A stretch of DNA of 64,000 bases from Bradyrhizobium elkanii USDA 76. Its GTDB lineage: Bacteria; Pseudomonadota; Alphaproteobacteria; Rhizobiales; Xanthobacteraceae. Shown one piece after another: positions 50,943 to 60,432 of the stretch. Location: positions 6,688,001 to 6,752,000 of the forward strand of contig NZ_CP066356.1 of assembly GCF_023278185.1 (NCBI RefSeq), given 5' to 3'. A model generated the notes under the pieces. It did no database searches. It saw nothing but the letters and a program-made list of their open reading frames with translations, and was not told the origin of the DNA. The position numbers were made by a program, and so were the translations under genes. Position 1 is the first letter of the stretch; every line of letters starts with the position of its first letter.

Positions 50943-52514
50943 TTACCAGTTGCGCTGAGCGCGGAGCAGCAACATGTAGGTGTTCTGGTCCTTCAGCTCG
51001 TACACAGCGGCCGGCTTGCCGATCCCTGCAGCGCCGGGGAAAGTGAGCGTACCGGCAAAGCTCTGGTCCAGACGGGTGTAGGTGAAGTCGGCCGAGAAGG
51101 TCAGGTTCTTCACCGGGGTCCACTGGGTCTGCGTACCGATCTGCGCGATGCTGTAGTCGGGGTTGCAGGACGTCAGGTTGGAAGCGGCACTAAAGAAGTT
51201 GCTGAGCGAACCACCCACGCCAGTGCCGGTCGGGCCGCAGAGGTAGCTCTTGGCCGTACCGTTGTAGTTAACCTGGGCCCAGGCACCGTAGATGCTGGTG
51301 TTCCAGTTCGGGTTCCAGTTGTGCACGTAGGCACCGCGGAAGCCGTAGGTCGTGATCAGCTGCTGCTGACCGCCGGTCACGAAAATCGAGTCCGGCGCGA
51401 GGCCGAAGCCGATGCTCTGGTAGGCACCCGGAACGTTGGTGCCGCCGAAGATGGTGTTCGCACCCGCCGAGCCGGCGAGGTCCTGGATGTTGTAGCGCGT
51501 GGCACCGTTGGTGTAGACGCCCTGCAAGTTGATGGTGTCGCCAGGTCCGGTCGGGATGTTCTTGATCGACAGAGCCAACTGACCAGCCCAGCCCCACTTG
51601 TCGTCCGGATGACCGGTCAACTCGGTGCCGCCGTAGTAGGCCGCGTGGTTGTTATGCGCGGCGAACGATGCCTGGAACAGACCCCAGGCCTGGTCGACGC
51701 GCAGCATCGCGACGAGATCCGGAGCGATCGTGCCAGCGTAGTCGCTGAGGCCGAACGTGTTGGTGTTACCGACAACGCCGAAGGTTGCGGGAGCACCGAG
51801 GTTGGCCACACCAGCCTGATAATACTGGGTCTGATCCTGAGCCGACAGAGACAGCGACACGCCGTTGCCGAACTGTGCGGTGTAGGTGAACTGGTTCACA
51901 CCAGTGATCGTGCCGCCGCCGCCGACGAGACCGTCGTAGCTGTTGCCCGGGTAGTTGGCCCACGGAGCCGAGAACTGCGAGACCGCCTTACCGATGGTGA
52001 AGCCCGCGAACTGGATGAAGGCGTAGTAGACGCCGACCGTACCGCCAGCAACTGCGCCAGAGCTGGCGTTGTTCGGAGCCTGAACAGTGCCGATCGGCGA
52101 ATAGACGGTCGCGCCGTTGCCCTGACCAGCGTAGTTGTCCGTCGTCCAGGAGAACGTCGCATCGAAGAAGGTGCGGACCACGCCGTATTCGGTCGCGGTG
52201 CGCGTATCGATGTTCAGGTCTTCACGCGAACGCCAAGTGTAGCCGTTGGTGAAGCGGTTGTTCGCACCACCAGCACCCGAGGTGTTGCCGGTGTGGTCCG
52301 AGTTGGTGTTCGCCAGAACGTCGACGCGCAGGTAGCCGCCCAGCTTTATACAGGTGTCGGTGCCCGGGATGTAGTAGAATCCGGGACCATACAGGGAGCA
52401 AACCTTCACGTACTCGACCGCTTTGGCCTTGACGGGAAGATCGGCCGCCTGAGCTCCGCCGACCGCGACGAGAGCCGCCGCCGAGCCGAGGATAAGGCTC
52501 TTAACCATCTTCAT
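50943..52514 (-). CDS. Outer-membrane porin, rhizobial Omp2/RopA-like type
   Basis: A beta-barrel porin of 523 residues with signal peptide (MVKSLILGSAAALVAVGGAQ AAD). The mature start ADLPVKAKAVEYVKVCSLYG, with GFYYIPGTDTCIKLGGYLRV, is the recognisable N-terminus of bradyrhizobial porins, including the cysteine pair. The strand pattern alternates throughout, and the protein ends in a hydrophobic strand (QNTYMLLLRAQRNW). GGAGG precedes ATG 52514. Several porin copies are normal in these genomes. The codon use is strongly biased, which suggests high expression. Confidence 0.95.
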   Translation of the reverse strand: MKMVKSLILGSAAALVAVGGAQAADLPVKAKAVEYVKVCSLYGPGFYYIPGTDTCIKLGGYLRVDVLANTNSDHTGNTSGAGGANNRFTNGYTWRSREDLNIDTRTATEYGVVRTFFDATFSWTTDNYAGQGNGATVYSPIGTVQAPNNASSGAVAGGTVGVYYAFIQFAGFTIGKAVSQFSAPWANYPGNSYDGLVGGGGTITGVNQFTYTAQFGNGVSLSLSAQDQTQYYQAGVANLGAPATFGVVGNTNTFGLSDYAGTIAPDLVAMLRVDQAWGLFQASFAAHNNHAAYYGGTELTGHPDDKWGWAGQLALSIKNIPTGPGDTINLQGVYTNGATRYNIQDLAGSAGANTIFGGTNVPGAYQSIGFGLAPDSIFVTGGQQQLITTYGFRGAYVHNWNPNWNTSIYGAWAQVNYNGTAKSYLCGPTGTGVGGSLSNFFSAASNLTSCNPDYSIAQIGTQTQWTPVKNLTFSADFTYTRLDQSFAGTLTFPGAAGIGKPAAVYELKDQNTYMLLLRAQRNW

Positions 52515-53346
52515 GTTAAACCTCCAAGTTGCTCTATCTCAGGGAAGGTTCCGGATCCGCCGGGTAGAACACCCTCAGGTTGGTTCCCTTGTCCCTTAAA
52601 TCCCCGCTTAGTCGCTTCGCGCCTTCGGACACACCCGCATGAACGCGAGGGACTTAAGCGAACCACCTAGAACGGGACGACCTCGGGATGCCCCCCTCCG
52701 TCGTAGTTCCATATGAGACAGAAGGCCCCCGATCACGCAACAAAAGACCGCTCGGTTTGCGGCGAGTTGCGGCTGTTTTCGGGCAAATGTTGCACAAATA
52801 TCACGGGCATTTGAACTGCGACACTTCGGCAAGTTATTGAAATACAATATGAATATTCCAGTTACCGTTATCGGGCACAAGGTTGGGCAACACCGCGCGG
52901 AACGGTGCGCAAAACGGGTAGTCCTACGGAGAAAGCGAAAGCCAATGCCCGTTTCGACGCCGCTGATTCCGGCCTCCAGCCGGGAGATTTCGGCTCAAAA
53001 ACAACGGTATCTGAACAGGATAGCCCGCTCCGGATACCGCCGACTCGCGCCTGGAAGGGGGCATTCCGATTTGCGCAGAGCAGGCCAAAAGACGGCGGCC
53101 AAACCACCGCAATGTGTCCAGTAACGAGGCTACATGTCACTGGGATGTCAGCGCGCACGATCGGTCGATTTGTTCTCCTGAGCCCCCGCGCGCTGAAATA
53201 TCTTTACTGCGCGCGATGCAGGCGCGCGGCACGCATTTGACAGGAGTCGAGTGGCCCAACGTGACGTTCCGCATCAGGGAACGCAATGCATTCAATCGGT
53301 CGAAGGACGCGGTTAAGCGCAACGAGGCGCCGGAGCAACACCGTAC
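52515..53346. other. Gene-free stretch between porin and Mfd-like genes
   Basis: Open frames exist on both strands, but none has a ribosome site or recognisable sequence. The porin promoter and leader should lie near 52515-52850, where AT-rich patches occur. No repeat of the families seen elsewhere was found. Confidence 0.5.
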
Positions 53347-56300
53347 TCACTCATCCAGAATATCCAGGAGATCATCGATCCGCTCGAAAGGCGGCTCGTG
53401 TATGTTGTCCGAATAGAAAACGCGATCGCCGTCGCGCTCGAGCGATCGTGCCTTAGATTTGGGCAGCCGTCCGGGGAGGAACGTCGCCGCGACCGCCTCC
53501 GGCCCGACGTCGAGCCTCACGATCCCGCGCCGCTTGCAATCGATCCTGAGCCTCGCCGCGGCGAAGAAATCCCGACCCGCCGACGGCAGCCTGCCGAAGC
53601 GGCGCGAGGTCTCTTCCTCGAGATCTTCCAGATCGTCCTCGCTCCAGCATCTCGCGGCACGGCCGTAGATTTCAAGCCGCACGGATTCCGATTGCACATA
53701 GCTCCTGGGCAGCAAATCCGCGAGCGGCAGGTTGAGATCGGGCACCCACAGATCGGCGGACCGGTCGTTGGTCTTCTCCGAGGCTTGTTTCAGAAGGTGG
53801 CTGTACAGCACCGGCCCGAACACCTGCACGTGGCCGGATTGTCGTTCCGAAAGCAGATCCCCGGCGCCTCTGAGGTCGAGATCCCGCTCGCTGATCGCGA
53901 AACCGGCGCCCGGTCTGCTGAACTCCTCCAGAACGGCCAAACGCTTTCCGGATTGTTCCGAACTGGATTCGGTCAGCATGTATGCGAAGGCGCGTGTCCC
54001 GCCGCGTCCCACCCGGCCTCTCAGTTGATGGAGCTGTGCCAGACCGAACTTTTCCGGCCAGCAGACCACGATGGTGTTCGCCCTCGGGATGTCGAGACCG
54101 CTTTCGACGATGTTGGTCGCCAGCAGAACGTCCGCCTCGCCTTCGACGAAACTCATCATTCGATCGTCCAGTTCGTCGGCGGGTAGCTTGCCGTGCAGGC
54201 AGACGATGCGGAGCTCCGGGGCCATCGACTGCACGCGCGCCAGCATCGGATCCAGATCCTGGATGCGCGGACAGATCAGGAAGCTTTGCCCGTGACGTCG
54301 CTGCTCGCGCAGCAATGCGGCGGCAATGGCAGCGTCCGAGAGCGGAGCGATCTTGGTCGCGACCGGAAGCCGATGAACGGGCGGGGATGCGATCACGCTA
54401 AGCTCCCTGAATCCTGCAAGGCCCGCCGCAAGCGTGCGCGGGATCGGCGTGGCACTCATCCACAGCGTATGGGCGCCCTTCGCCAGCCCTGAAAGCTTCG
54501 CCTTCTCGGCTGCGCCGAAGTGCTGTTCCTCGTCGACAATGATCAGGCTCAGCTTGGCGAACTTCACGTCCTTCGATGCGATCGCCTGCGTGCCGACCAC
54601 GACCTTCATTTTTCCGCTTCGCAGGCCTTCCTTGGTCTCCTTAATCTCCGGAGACGACGTCGCCCGCGACAGGCTTCCCACTTCGATCCCGAGCGGAGCA
54701 AACCGTTTGCGGAAGGTTGCGACGTGCTGCCTTGCCAGAACAGTCGTCGGCACGACGACGGCAACCTGCTTGCCCGACAACGCAACGGCCGCCGCCGCGC
54801 GCAAGGCCACCTCGGTCTTGCCAAATCCGACGTCGCCGCAGACGACCCGATCCATCGGATGACCGGACGCAAGATCATCCAGGACGTCGCGAATTGCCTT
54901 CGCCTGGTCGACTGTCGTGAAATAGGGAAAGCGCGCGACGAACCGCTCATATGCGGGACCGGGAGCGACCAGCTTGGGCGCGCGCCGGCGGCGCCGTTGC
55001 GCGATGTGTTTGGCAAGCGCCTTGGCGGCCGTTTGAATTTCCTGCTCCGCCTTGGTACGGCGCGTCCACCACGTACTGCCATCGGCCCTGTCCAGTGCCA
55101 GCTTGCCGAGCTCCGCGGCATACGGCCAGATCAGCGCAAGATCGGCCGGCGGAACGAGGACGGCATCATCCCCCGCAAAGGCCAGCCTGATCATCTCGCG
55201 CGACGATCCCTTCCCCATATCGAGGGTCTGCAAGCCATCGAGCACGGCCAGCCCGCGCTGCAGATGCACGACGACCGCGCCGCGCTCCGGCACGTCGGGA
55301 TGATCGAAAGCCGAACTCCATGCTCTGGCCATGGGCTGCGGATGATGCGCCCTGCTGCCGAGCACGTCGGTCGCCGTCACGACGACGAGCGGCTTGCGCC
55401 CTGAGCCGATGAAGCCGGTGTCGAAGTCGGCCAACAGCCCGCCTTCGCCGCCCCGCCCTTTCGCCGCCTCGTTCCAGTCGGCGAAGCGCTCCGCCTTGAT
55501 CCCGCTCATTCGCTCCATCGCGCGCAGATCGTCCTCGACCGCCGCGACAAAGAGCAGCCGCGATCCGCTGCGCTGCGTGTCGGCGACAAATGCGCGAAGA
55601 GCTTTCCGCGACGAGGCGACCTTCGAGAAGTCGGGCGTGGCGATGAAGGCCGCCTTTCGAGGCAGCGAGCTCATCCGTTTGGCCAGCCGTTTCCAGTCAG
55701 CGGGCCCCAGATACTCGCGCTCCGCCTCCCTGCGGCCGGCCGCCTCCTTGATCGTGCTCAGCCAGCTATCGGCGTGGCCCGAAACCCCTGCGTCCGCGAT
55801 CCAGTGCGCGCGCTGGCAATAATCCGGCAGCGCCGCCCGCTGGACCCGCTTGCCTTCCAACGCGATCCGTTCGGACATCGGGTCGATGTGCAGTTCCTCC
55901 GCGTCGAACACGACGTCGTGCTCGTCCGGATCGACACCTGCGATTCTGCGGATCACGCCACCGGAATGCTCAATTCTGAACGGCCCCAGCGCGCCCGCCG
56001 GAAATACCTCGAACGTCATTCCGTGGAAGAGAGCGCTGCCGGGATAATCCGCCTCTTCGTCGAGATCGTATCCCAGAGCTTCCAGACGATCCTTGAGTTC
56101 CTGCTCGGAGTAGCCCGCGCCCACCTTCAAGCTGATGCTGAGGCGCGCTGAGCTCGCGGGCAACGGCAACCGCTCCATGATCGCCTCCGCCGTCGACACC
56201 AGGAAGACCGGCTTCTTGCTCCTGGCGAGGCGCCTCAACACCGAACTGCGCCTGCCGGCGATCTCTCGTGACGGCTCCAGCCCGTCAAAGGGCAAGGTGT

Positions 56301-56628
56301 TCAGCCGCGGGAACACCAGCACCTCGAGCGAGGGATCGAGCGAATGCAGCACGCTGCCGAGGCGCTCGGCCCTGTTCTCGCTTTCCGCAAGGAAAACGAC
56401 GCCGTCCCGCCCGGACTTCTTCCATTGCTCGAGAAGATGGAGCGCCAGCATGCCGAGCGGTGAGGAAGACGAGATTGGGGAACGCGCCGATCCCTTGCTT
56501 TTCTTCTTCGCGCCAGCAGCAGCGCGGGCCTTCTTGGTATTCGCCACGTCAGATCCGTCGTTGTGTCGTGAGTCATCGCCCGTTGACCTGGATCTCCGGG
56601 CGACTCGGGGCTTGTCGCCCGCCGCCAT
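53347..56628 (-). CDS. Mfd-like SF2 translocase (second transcription-repair-type helicase)
   Basis: About 1093 residues. A diverged UvrB-like module comes first (FLAESENRAERLGSVLHSLD, then LPFDGLEPSREIAGRR). A degenerate polymerase-interaction domain follows (ERGAVVVHLQRGLAVLDGLQ). Then come the Mfd/RecG motor with Walker A GDVGFGKTEVALRAA, box II DEEQHFG, SATPIPRTLA, ATNIVESGLDIP and QLRGRVGRGGTRAFAY, and a C-terminal TRCF-like domain. The RID departs from the usual pattern, so it may be an Mfd paralogue with altered partners. The start is uncertain: the frame is open to 56739, one base from tRNA-Gln; ATG 56628 and GTG 56547 are candidates. Confidence 0.88.
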   Translation of the reverse strand: MAAGDKPRVARRSRSTGDDSRHNDGSDVANTKKARAAAGAKKKSKGSARSPISSSSPLGMLALHLLEQWKKSGRDGVVFLAESENRAERLGSVLHSLDPSLEVLVFPRLNTLPFDGLEPSREIAGRRSSVLRRLARSKKPVFLVSTAEAIMERLPLPASSARLSISLKVGAGYSEQELKDRLEALGYDLDEEADYPGSALFHGMTFEVFPAGALGPFRIEHSGGVIRRIAGVDPDEHDVVFDAEELHIDPMSERIALEGKRVQRAALPDYCQRAHWIADAGVSGHADSWLSTIKEAAGRREAEREYLGPADWKRLAKRMSSLPRKAAFIATPDFSKVASSRKALRAFVADTQRSGSRLLFVAAVEDDLRAMERMSGIKAERFADWNEAAKGRGGEGGLLADFDTGFIGSGRKPLVVVTATDVLGSRAHHPQPMARAWSSAFDHPDVPERGAVVVHLQRGLAVLDGLQTLDMGKGSSREMIRLAFAGDDAVLVPPADLALIWPYAAELGKLALDRADGSTWWTRRTKAEQEIQTAAKALAKHIAQRRRRRAPKLVAPGPAYERFVARFPYFTTVDQAKAIRDVLDDLASGHPMDRVVCGDVGFGKTEVALRAAAAVALSGKQVAVVVPTTVLARQHVATFRKRFAPLGIEVGSLSRATSSPEIKETKEGLRSGKMKVVVGTQAIASKDVKFAKLSLIIVDEEQHFGAAEKAKLSGLAKGAHTLWMSATPIPRTLAAGLAGFRELSVIASPPVHRLPVATKIAPLSDAAIAAALLREQRRHGQSFLICPRIQDLDPMLARVQSMAPELRIVCLHGKLPADELDDRMMSFVEGEADVLLATNIVESGLDIPRANTIVVCWPEKFGLAQLHQLRGRVGRGGTRAFAYMLTESSSEQSGKRLAVLEEFSRPGAGFAISERDLDLRGAGDLLSERQSGHVQVFGPVLYSHLLKQASEKTNDRSADLWVPDLNLPLADLLPRSYVQSESVRLEIYGRAARCWSEDDLEDLEEETSRRFGRLPSAGRDFFAAARLRIDCKRRGIVRLDVGPEAVAATFLPGRLPKSKARSLERDGDRVFYSDNIHEPPFERIDDLLDILDE

Positions 56629-56739
56629 GGAAACGAAAGCGGCACCGATTTCTAGCTGGCCGGCCCAATCCGCCCGAAATGGCGGCGGGGGGCCGGCTGG
56701 AAAAATCGATTCGTCTATCGAAATCAATGGCTTGTTCAT

Positions 56740-56814
56740 TGGCTGGGGCGGGAGGGATCGAACCTCCGAATGGCGGAATCAAAATCCGCTGCCTTACCGC
56801 TTGGCTACGCCCCA
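56740..56814 (-). tRNA. tRNA-Gln (anticodon TTG)
   Basis: A full cloverleaf reads on the minus strand. The acceptor stem is TGGGGCG/CGCCCCA, the anticodon stem GCGGA/TCCGC with loop TTTTGAT, and the T-arm contains GGTTCGATCC. The CCA end is encoded at 56742-56740. It lies one base upstream of the first possible start codon of the Mfd-like frame. Confidence 0.95.
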
Positions 56815-57034
56815 ACGCGCCGATCGAAGGCCACGTCGGTCTATAGGGTGAGTCCCGCCATTTCAACAGGGCGGCGGTCGAAAAGGCGCGAAAGCCGCAG
56901 GATGATGGCGGTACTCTCATTATAGGGCGACGCCGCGGTGGCCGAAACAGACCGCGCGATGTCCGCTCGGCCAGTTGAGGGGCCGCTTGTTTCGTGGGAT
57001 GACAATTCGCAAACGCCTCGTCGGGAGTAACGCC

Positions 57035-58813
57035 ATGACCTACCGTGCGCCGATCAACGATATCCTGCTGTCCCTCAATCACGGTGCGGGGCTAGCTGCC
57101 GCCGTGGAGGCGGGCCACTACGGCGATTTCGACGGCGACATCACCGCTGCGGTGCTGGAAGAAGCCGGCAAGTTCGCCTCCGATGTGCTGGCGCCGTTGA
57201 ATCGTGTCGGCGACGAGCACGGCATCAAGCTCGACAACGGCAAGGTGACGACCGCGCCGGGCTGGCCCGACGCCTATCAGCGCTGGACCGCCGCGGGCTG
57301 GAACGCGGTGTCGGGGCCGGAAGCGTTCGGCGGCCAGGGCCTGCCGCTCGCGGTCAACGCCGCCTGCACCGAGATCTGGAGCGCGTCGAATGTCGCCTTC
57401 GGCCTCTGCCCGCTGCTGACGCTGTCGGCGATCGAGGCGCTCGATGCCCATGGCAGCGCCGAGCTGAAGAAGACCTATCTCGAGAAGCTCGTCACCGGCG
57501 AGTGGACCGGCACGATGCAGCTCACCGAGCCCAATGCCGGCTCCGACGTCGGCGCGCTGCGCACCCGCGCCGAACGCGCGGATGACGGCACCTACCGCCT
57601 CAAGGGCACCAAGATCTTCATCACCTATGGCGAGCACGACATGACCGACAACATCGTGCATTTCGTGCTTGCGCGATTGCCCGATGCGCCCTCGGGCACC
57701 AAGGGAATCTCGCTGTTCCTGGTTCCGAAATTCCTGGTCAACGTCGACGGCTCGCTCGGCGCGCGCAACGACATCCATGCCTCTGGCGTCGAGCACAAGC
57801 TCGGCATGCACGCCTCGCCGACCTGCACCATGACGATGGGTGATAAGGGTGGCGCGATCGGTTATCTGATCGGCGAGGAAAACCAGGGCATGCGCTGCAT
57901 GTTCACGATGATGAACCAGGCCCGCCTCGGCGTCGGCCTCGAAGGCGTCGGCATTGCCGACCGCGCCTATCAGCAGGCGCTGGCCTATGCGCAGGAGCGT
58001 CGGCAAGGGAAAGCTATCGGCCACAAGAGCGACGGGATGGATCCGATCATCGTGCATCCCGACGTCAAGCGCATGCTGATGCAGATGCGCAGCATGACGG
58101 CGGCGGCGCGCACGATCTGCTACGCCACCGCGGTCGCGCTCGACGTTTCGGTGCGCGCCAAGGACGCCAAGGTGCGCGCTGACGCTGCGGCGCGCGGCGC
58201 GCTGCTGACCCCGATCGCGAAAGCGTTCTCCACCGACATCGGCAACGAGGTCGCCTATCTCGGCGTGCAGGTCCATGGCGGCATGGGCTTCATCGAGGAG
58301 ACCGGCGCCGCGCAGCATTACCGCGATGCCCGCATCACCTCGATCTATGAAGGCACCAACGGCATCCAGTCGATCGACCTCGTCACCCGCAAGCTCGGCG
58401 CCAATGGCGGCGCCTCGGTGTGGGCGCTGCTCGACGAGCTCGCTGCCGTCATCAAGCAGGTCGAGACCTCCAACGATCCGGCGTTCGGCACCACGGGCAC
58501 CAAGCTGCGCGACGCGCACGCTGCGCTGGAGCGCACCAGCAGATGGCTGCTCGAGCGCCTCGCCTCAGCGCCGAACGAGGCACTCGCCGGCGCAACGCCC
58601 TATCTGCGGCTGTTCGCCGCAACGCTCGGCGGCTGCATGCTCGCCGGCGAGGCGCTGGCCGCCAAGGCGAACGGCGAAGCCGAGCCGCAGCGCTACGTCG
58701 CACTGGCGCGTTTCTTCGCCGAGAACATCGCCGTGCAGGCGCCGTCGCTGGAAAAGACCGTGACCGAAAGCGCCGAGGCGGTGACCGGCGCGGATGCGGT
58801 GCTGGCGGGGTAA
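57035..58813 (+). CDS. Acyl-CoA dehydrogenase, long form (DmdC/FadE-like)
   Basis: A flavoprotein of 592 residues. The substrate/FAD signatures are MQLTEPNAGSDVGALRTRAE and KIFITYGEHD. The region VHGGMGFIEETGAAQHYRDA, followed by EGTNGIQSIDL, is the usual second signature. Its length of about 600 with the extra C-terminal helical domain matches the DmdC-like subgroup rather than 380-residue enzymes. It would oxidise an acyl-CoA and pass electrons to ETF; the chain type is unknown. ATG 57035 follows GGGAG. Confidence 0.93.
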   Translation: MTYRAPINDILLSLNHGAGLAAAVEAGHYGDFDGDITAAVLEEAGKFASDVLAPLNRVGDEHGIKLDNGKVTTAPGWPDAYQRWTAAGWNAVSGPEAFGGQGLPLAVNAACTEIWSASNVAFGLCPLLTLSAIEALDAHGSAELKKTYLEKLVTGEWTGTMQLTEPNAGSDVGALRTRAERADDGTYRLKGTKIFITYGEHDMTDNIVHFVLARLPDAPSGTKGISLFLVPKFLVNVDGSLGARNDIHASGVEHKLGMHASPTCTMTMGDKGGAIGYLIGEENQGMRCMFTMMNQARLGVGLEGVGIADRAYQQALAYAQERRQGKAIGHKSDGMDPIIVHPDVKRMLMQMRSMTAAARTICYATAVALDVSVRAKDAKVRADAAARGALLTPIAKAFSTDIGNEVAYLGVQVHGGMGFIEETGAAQHYRDARITSIYEGTNGIQSIDLVTRKLGANGGASVWALLDELAAVIKQVETSNDPAFGTTGTKLRDAHAALERTSRWLLERLASAPNEALAGATPYLRLFAATLGGCMLAGEALAAKANGEAEPQRYVALARFFAENIAVQAPSLEKTVTESAEAVTGADAVLAG

Positions 58814-58915
58814 GATACTTTCCACCGTCATTGCGAAGTGAGAGGGCCCAAAGCGCTGTGCTCGCCAAGGGTCCTTCTCGCACGTTTGATGCACACGACG
58901 TGCCTCATCACAACT

Positions 58916-59046
58916 GTCGTCCCTGCGAAAGCAGGGACCCACAACCACAGCGTTCCGTTTTAAAACGAGCTGTGGCTCCAGCTTTGCAAACCAATCGGCA
59001 TTTGTGGTTATGGGTCCCGGGTCGCGCTTCGCTTGCCCGGGACGAC
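58916..59046. repeat. Large palindrome (family C), second copy
   Basis: It starts GTCGTCCCTGCGAAAGCAGG, identical to the copy at 17841. The right arm (from about 59008, TGTGGTTATGGGTCCCGGGT to GCCCGGGACGAC) is diverged from perfect complementarity in its outer half. The loop is unrelated to that of the first copy apart from CCACA/TGTGG. Confidence 0.75.
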
Positions 59047-59091
59047 ATCGAATTTTGCGTCTACCGCCGAATCATACGTCTGTCAGCGGTC

Positions 59092-59118
59092 CGCGCGAAA
59101 CGCGCGAAACGCGCGAAA
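59092..59118. repeat. Three perfect copies of CGCGCGAAA
   Basis: A 9-base unit is repeated three times without change. The function is unknown; slippage is a likely origin. Confidence 0.8.
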
Positions 59119-59376
59119 CTCCTCGGGGCCGTCGAGCAAGTCACGCTTGCGAGCGGCCTGATCGAACTGGCTGGCGGCATGATCCGCCATTGCGTTAATG
59201 GTCGTTCCGGCCAGGTTTTGCGCACGTCGCCGTCGGTCGTCGTGCCGCGATCGAACATCCCGATCCACGGCTCGCCGACGACAGATCTCATCGGAGATGC
59301 GTTCCTGGAGGCATCCGTTGCCTCGATAAGTTCGCCGCGTCATCTTGCACGATCCTTCCAGCAGGATCGGTACGGG

Positions 59377-59682
59377 CTAGGTCTCCCGTGTGCCGCCTGC
59401 TTGCTGTGGCGATTGTGGTGATTGCCTTGGCGCCGAAGGTTTGGACGCCGGGAATTTGGGTTTCCGCGGAGGCGCCGCGATCAATCCATCCCGTATCGCT
59501 TGCTTGCGGGCAAGCTTGCGGGCTCGCCGCACGGCCTCGGATTTCTCTCGAGCCCTTTTTTCCGATGGCTTTTCGAACGATCTGCGGCGCTTCATCTCTC
59601 TAAATACGCCTTCGCGCTGCAACCTCTTCTTTAGAACTCGAAGCGCTTGGTCGATGTTGTTGTCCCTGACAAGAACTTGCAA
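59377..59682 (-). CDS. rpsU: Ribosomal protein bS21
   Basis: A protein of 101 residues, starting at TTG 59682 ([20 protein letters not shown]), with GAGAGG six to seven bases before. The bS21 core is complete ([20 protein letters not shown]). The tail of about 35 residues is rich in Pro and Lys, unusual in sequence but common in length for this group. bS21 helps mRNA selection on the 30S subunit. The gene has a structured leader with two hairpins at 59727-59788. Alphaproteobacteria often have several rpsU copies, so this may not be the only one. Confidence 0.93.
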   Translation of the reverse strand: MQVLVRDNNIDQALRVLKKRLQREGVFREMKRRRSFEKPSEKRAREKSEAVRRARKLARKQAIRDGLIAAPPRKPKFPASKPSAPRQSPQSPQQAGGTRET

Positions 59683-59726
59683 CGGATTACCTCTCTCGCG
59701 GTACAACGCACATTGAATGAACAAGA

Positions 59727-59788
59727 GCCCGCTCTATCAGTGACAGAGCGGGCCGCACTGCCATTCCAGTACATCCGTGGAACGGCAG
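59727..59788 (-). promoter_or_regulatory. Two-hairpin RNA element in the rpsU leader
   Basis: Hairpin 1 (59758-59788) has 11-base arms around a loop that reads CGGATGTAC on the minus strand. Hairpin 2 (59727-59753) has perfect 9-base arms, GCCCGCTCT/AGAGCGGGC. The same arrangement, same loop and changed but still pairing stems occurs after cspA at 61144-61210. It lies 45 bases before the rpsU start. Confidence 0.7.
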
Positions 59789-59856
59789 CCGACCGACAAC
59801 GTCGCGGAAGCTTCAGCCGCGGTGCTACCAGCACGCGTCCTCGCTTTCATCCGACG

Positions 59857-60126
59857 ATGTCTTTGGAAAAAGGTCCTGCGGGACCGATCTACAAGGCTCA
59901 AGGCCAGTCGATCCACCACACCTATGCACTTATCTCAGCTATGCAAGACGCGATCGCAGATCGTGAGAATTATATCCGACGGTTCAGCCACGGCGAGATC
60001 ATGGCTGAACGGCGACGGCGGCTTGACCGCGAACGCGAAAAGCGGTTCCCCAAAAATCTCCATCGTTGCCGCGTAGCAAATTCGCTCCAACAGGCGCAGA
60101 GTACGGCGCTGCCGGATGACTATTGA
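59857..60126 (+). CDS. Small charged protein of unknown function
   Basis: An 89-residue frame from ATG 59857. The central part (ISAMQDAIADRENYIRRFSH, then GEIMAERRRRLDREREKRF) looks like a charged helix. The first 15 bases coincide with a stretch on the other strand that resembles the cspA leader (CGACGATGTCTTTGGAAAA), which weakens the start choice. No domain is recognised. It may be translated from a later start. Confidence 0.45.
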   Translation: MSLEKGPAGPIYKAQGQSIHHTYALISAMQDAIADRENYIRRFSHGEIMAERRRRLDREREKRFPKNLHRCRVANSLQQAQSTALPDDY

Positions 60127-60177
60127 GCGCCGGCACCTGAGAGCCTGGGCAGCTCCCGCCACAAAAGGGAGCCGAAG

Positions 60178-60411
60178 ATGGCAACCCGCTTCTATTTCGA
60201 TATCCGCAACGGCGAGCAACTCTATGCCGACAAACAGGGCATCGAGCTACGCGACGAGGAAACTGCCGCGCACGAAGCGATGCAGTCACTGCTTAGCATA
60301 GCCAAAGACAACCCGTCTTTGGACAAGCAAAGGCTGCTGGCGTTCGAGGTCCGCACGGACGAAGGGCCGCTGTTTCAGGTCAGTCTCAGTCTGGGCATCA
60401 CAAGGTGCTAG
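60178..60411 (+). CDS. DUF6894-family small protein
   Basis: A 77-residue protein beginning MATRFYFDIRNGEQLYADKQ, the usual DUF6894 pattern (FYFD.R.G....D..G.EL....A). AGGGAGCCGAAG precedes the start. The function of the family is unknown. A second member lies 21 bases downstream on the opposite strand. Confidence 0.85.
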   Translation: MATRFYFDIRNGEQLYADKQGIELRDEETAAHEAMQSLLSIAKDNPSLDKQRLLAFEVRTDEGPLFQVSLSLGITRC

Positions 60412-60432
60412 GGCGTCGGCGCGCAACCAAAC

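Larger units (their letters stand above)
58814..59376. other. Gene-free stretch with repeats
   Basis: No gene can be supported. The left part has a GTCATTGC half palindrome (58829) and the family C palindrome (58916-59046). The middle has a triple 9-base repeat. The right part shows nothing recognisable up to the rpsU stop. Confidence 0.55.

Noticed and set aside
52837..53416. Small genes between porin and Mfd-like genes
   Set aside because: Short overlapping frames with low-complexity, unrelated translations; no start signals.
56740..56814. Integration site of a genomic island at tRNA-Gln
   Set aside because: No integrase gene and no direct repeat of the tRNA 3' end were found in the window.
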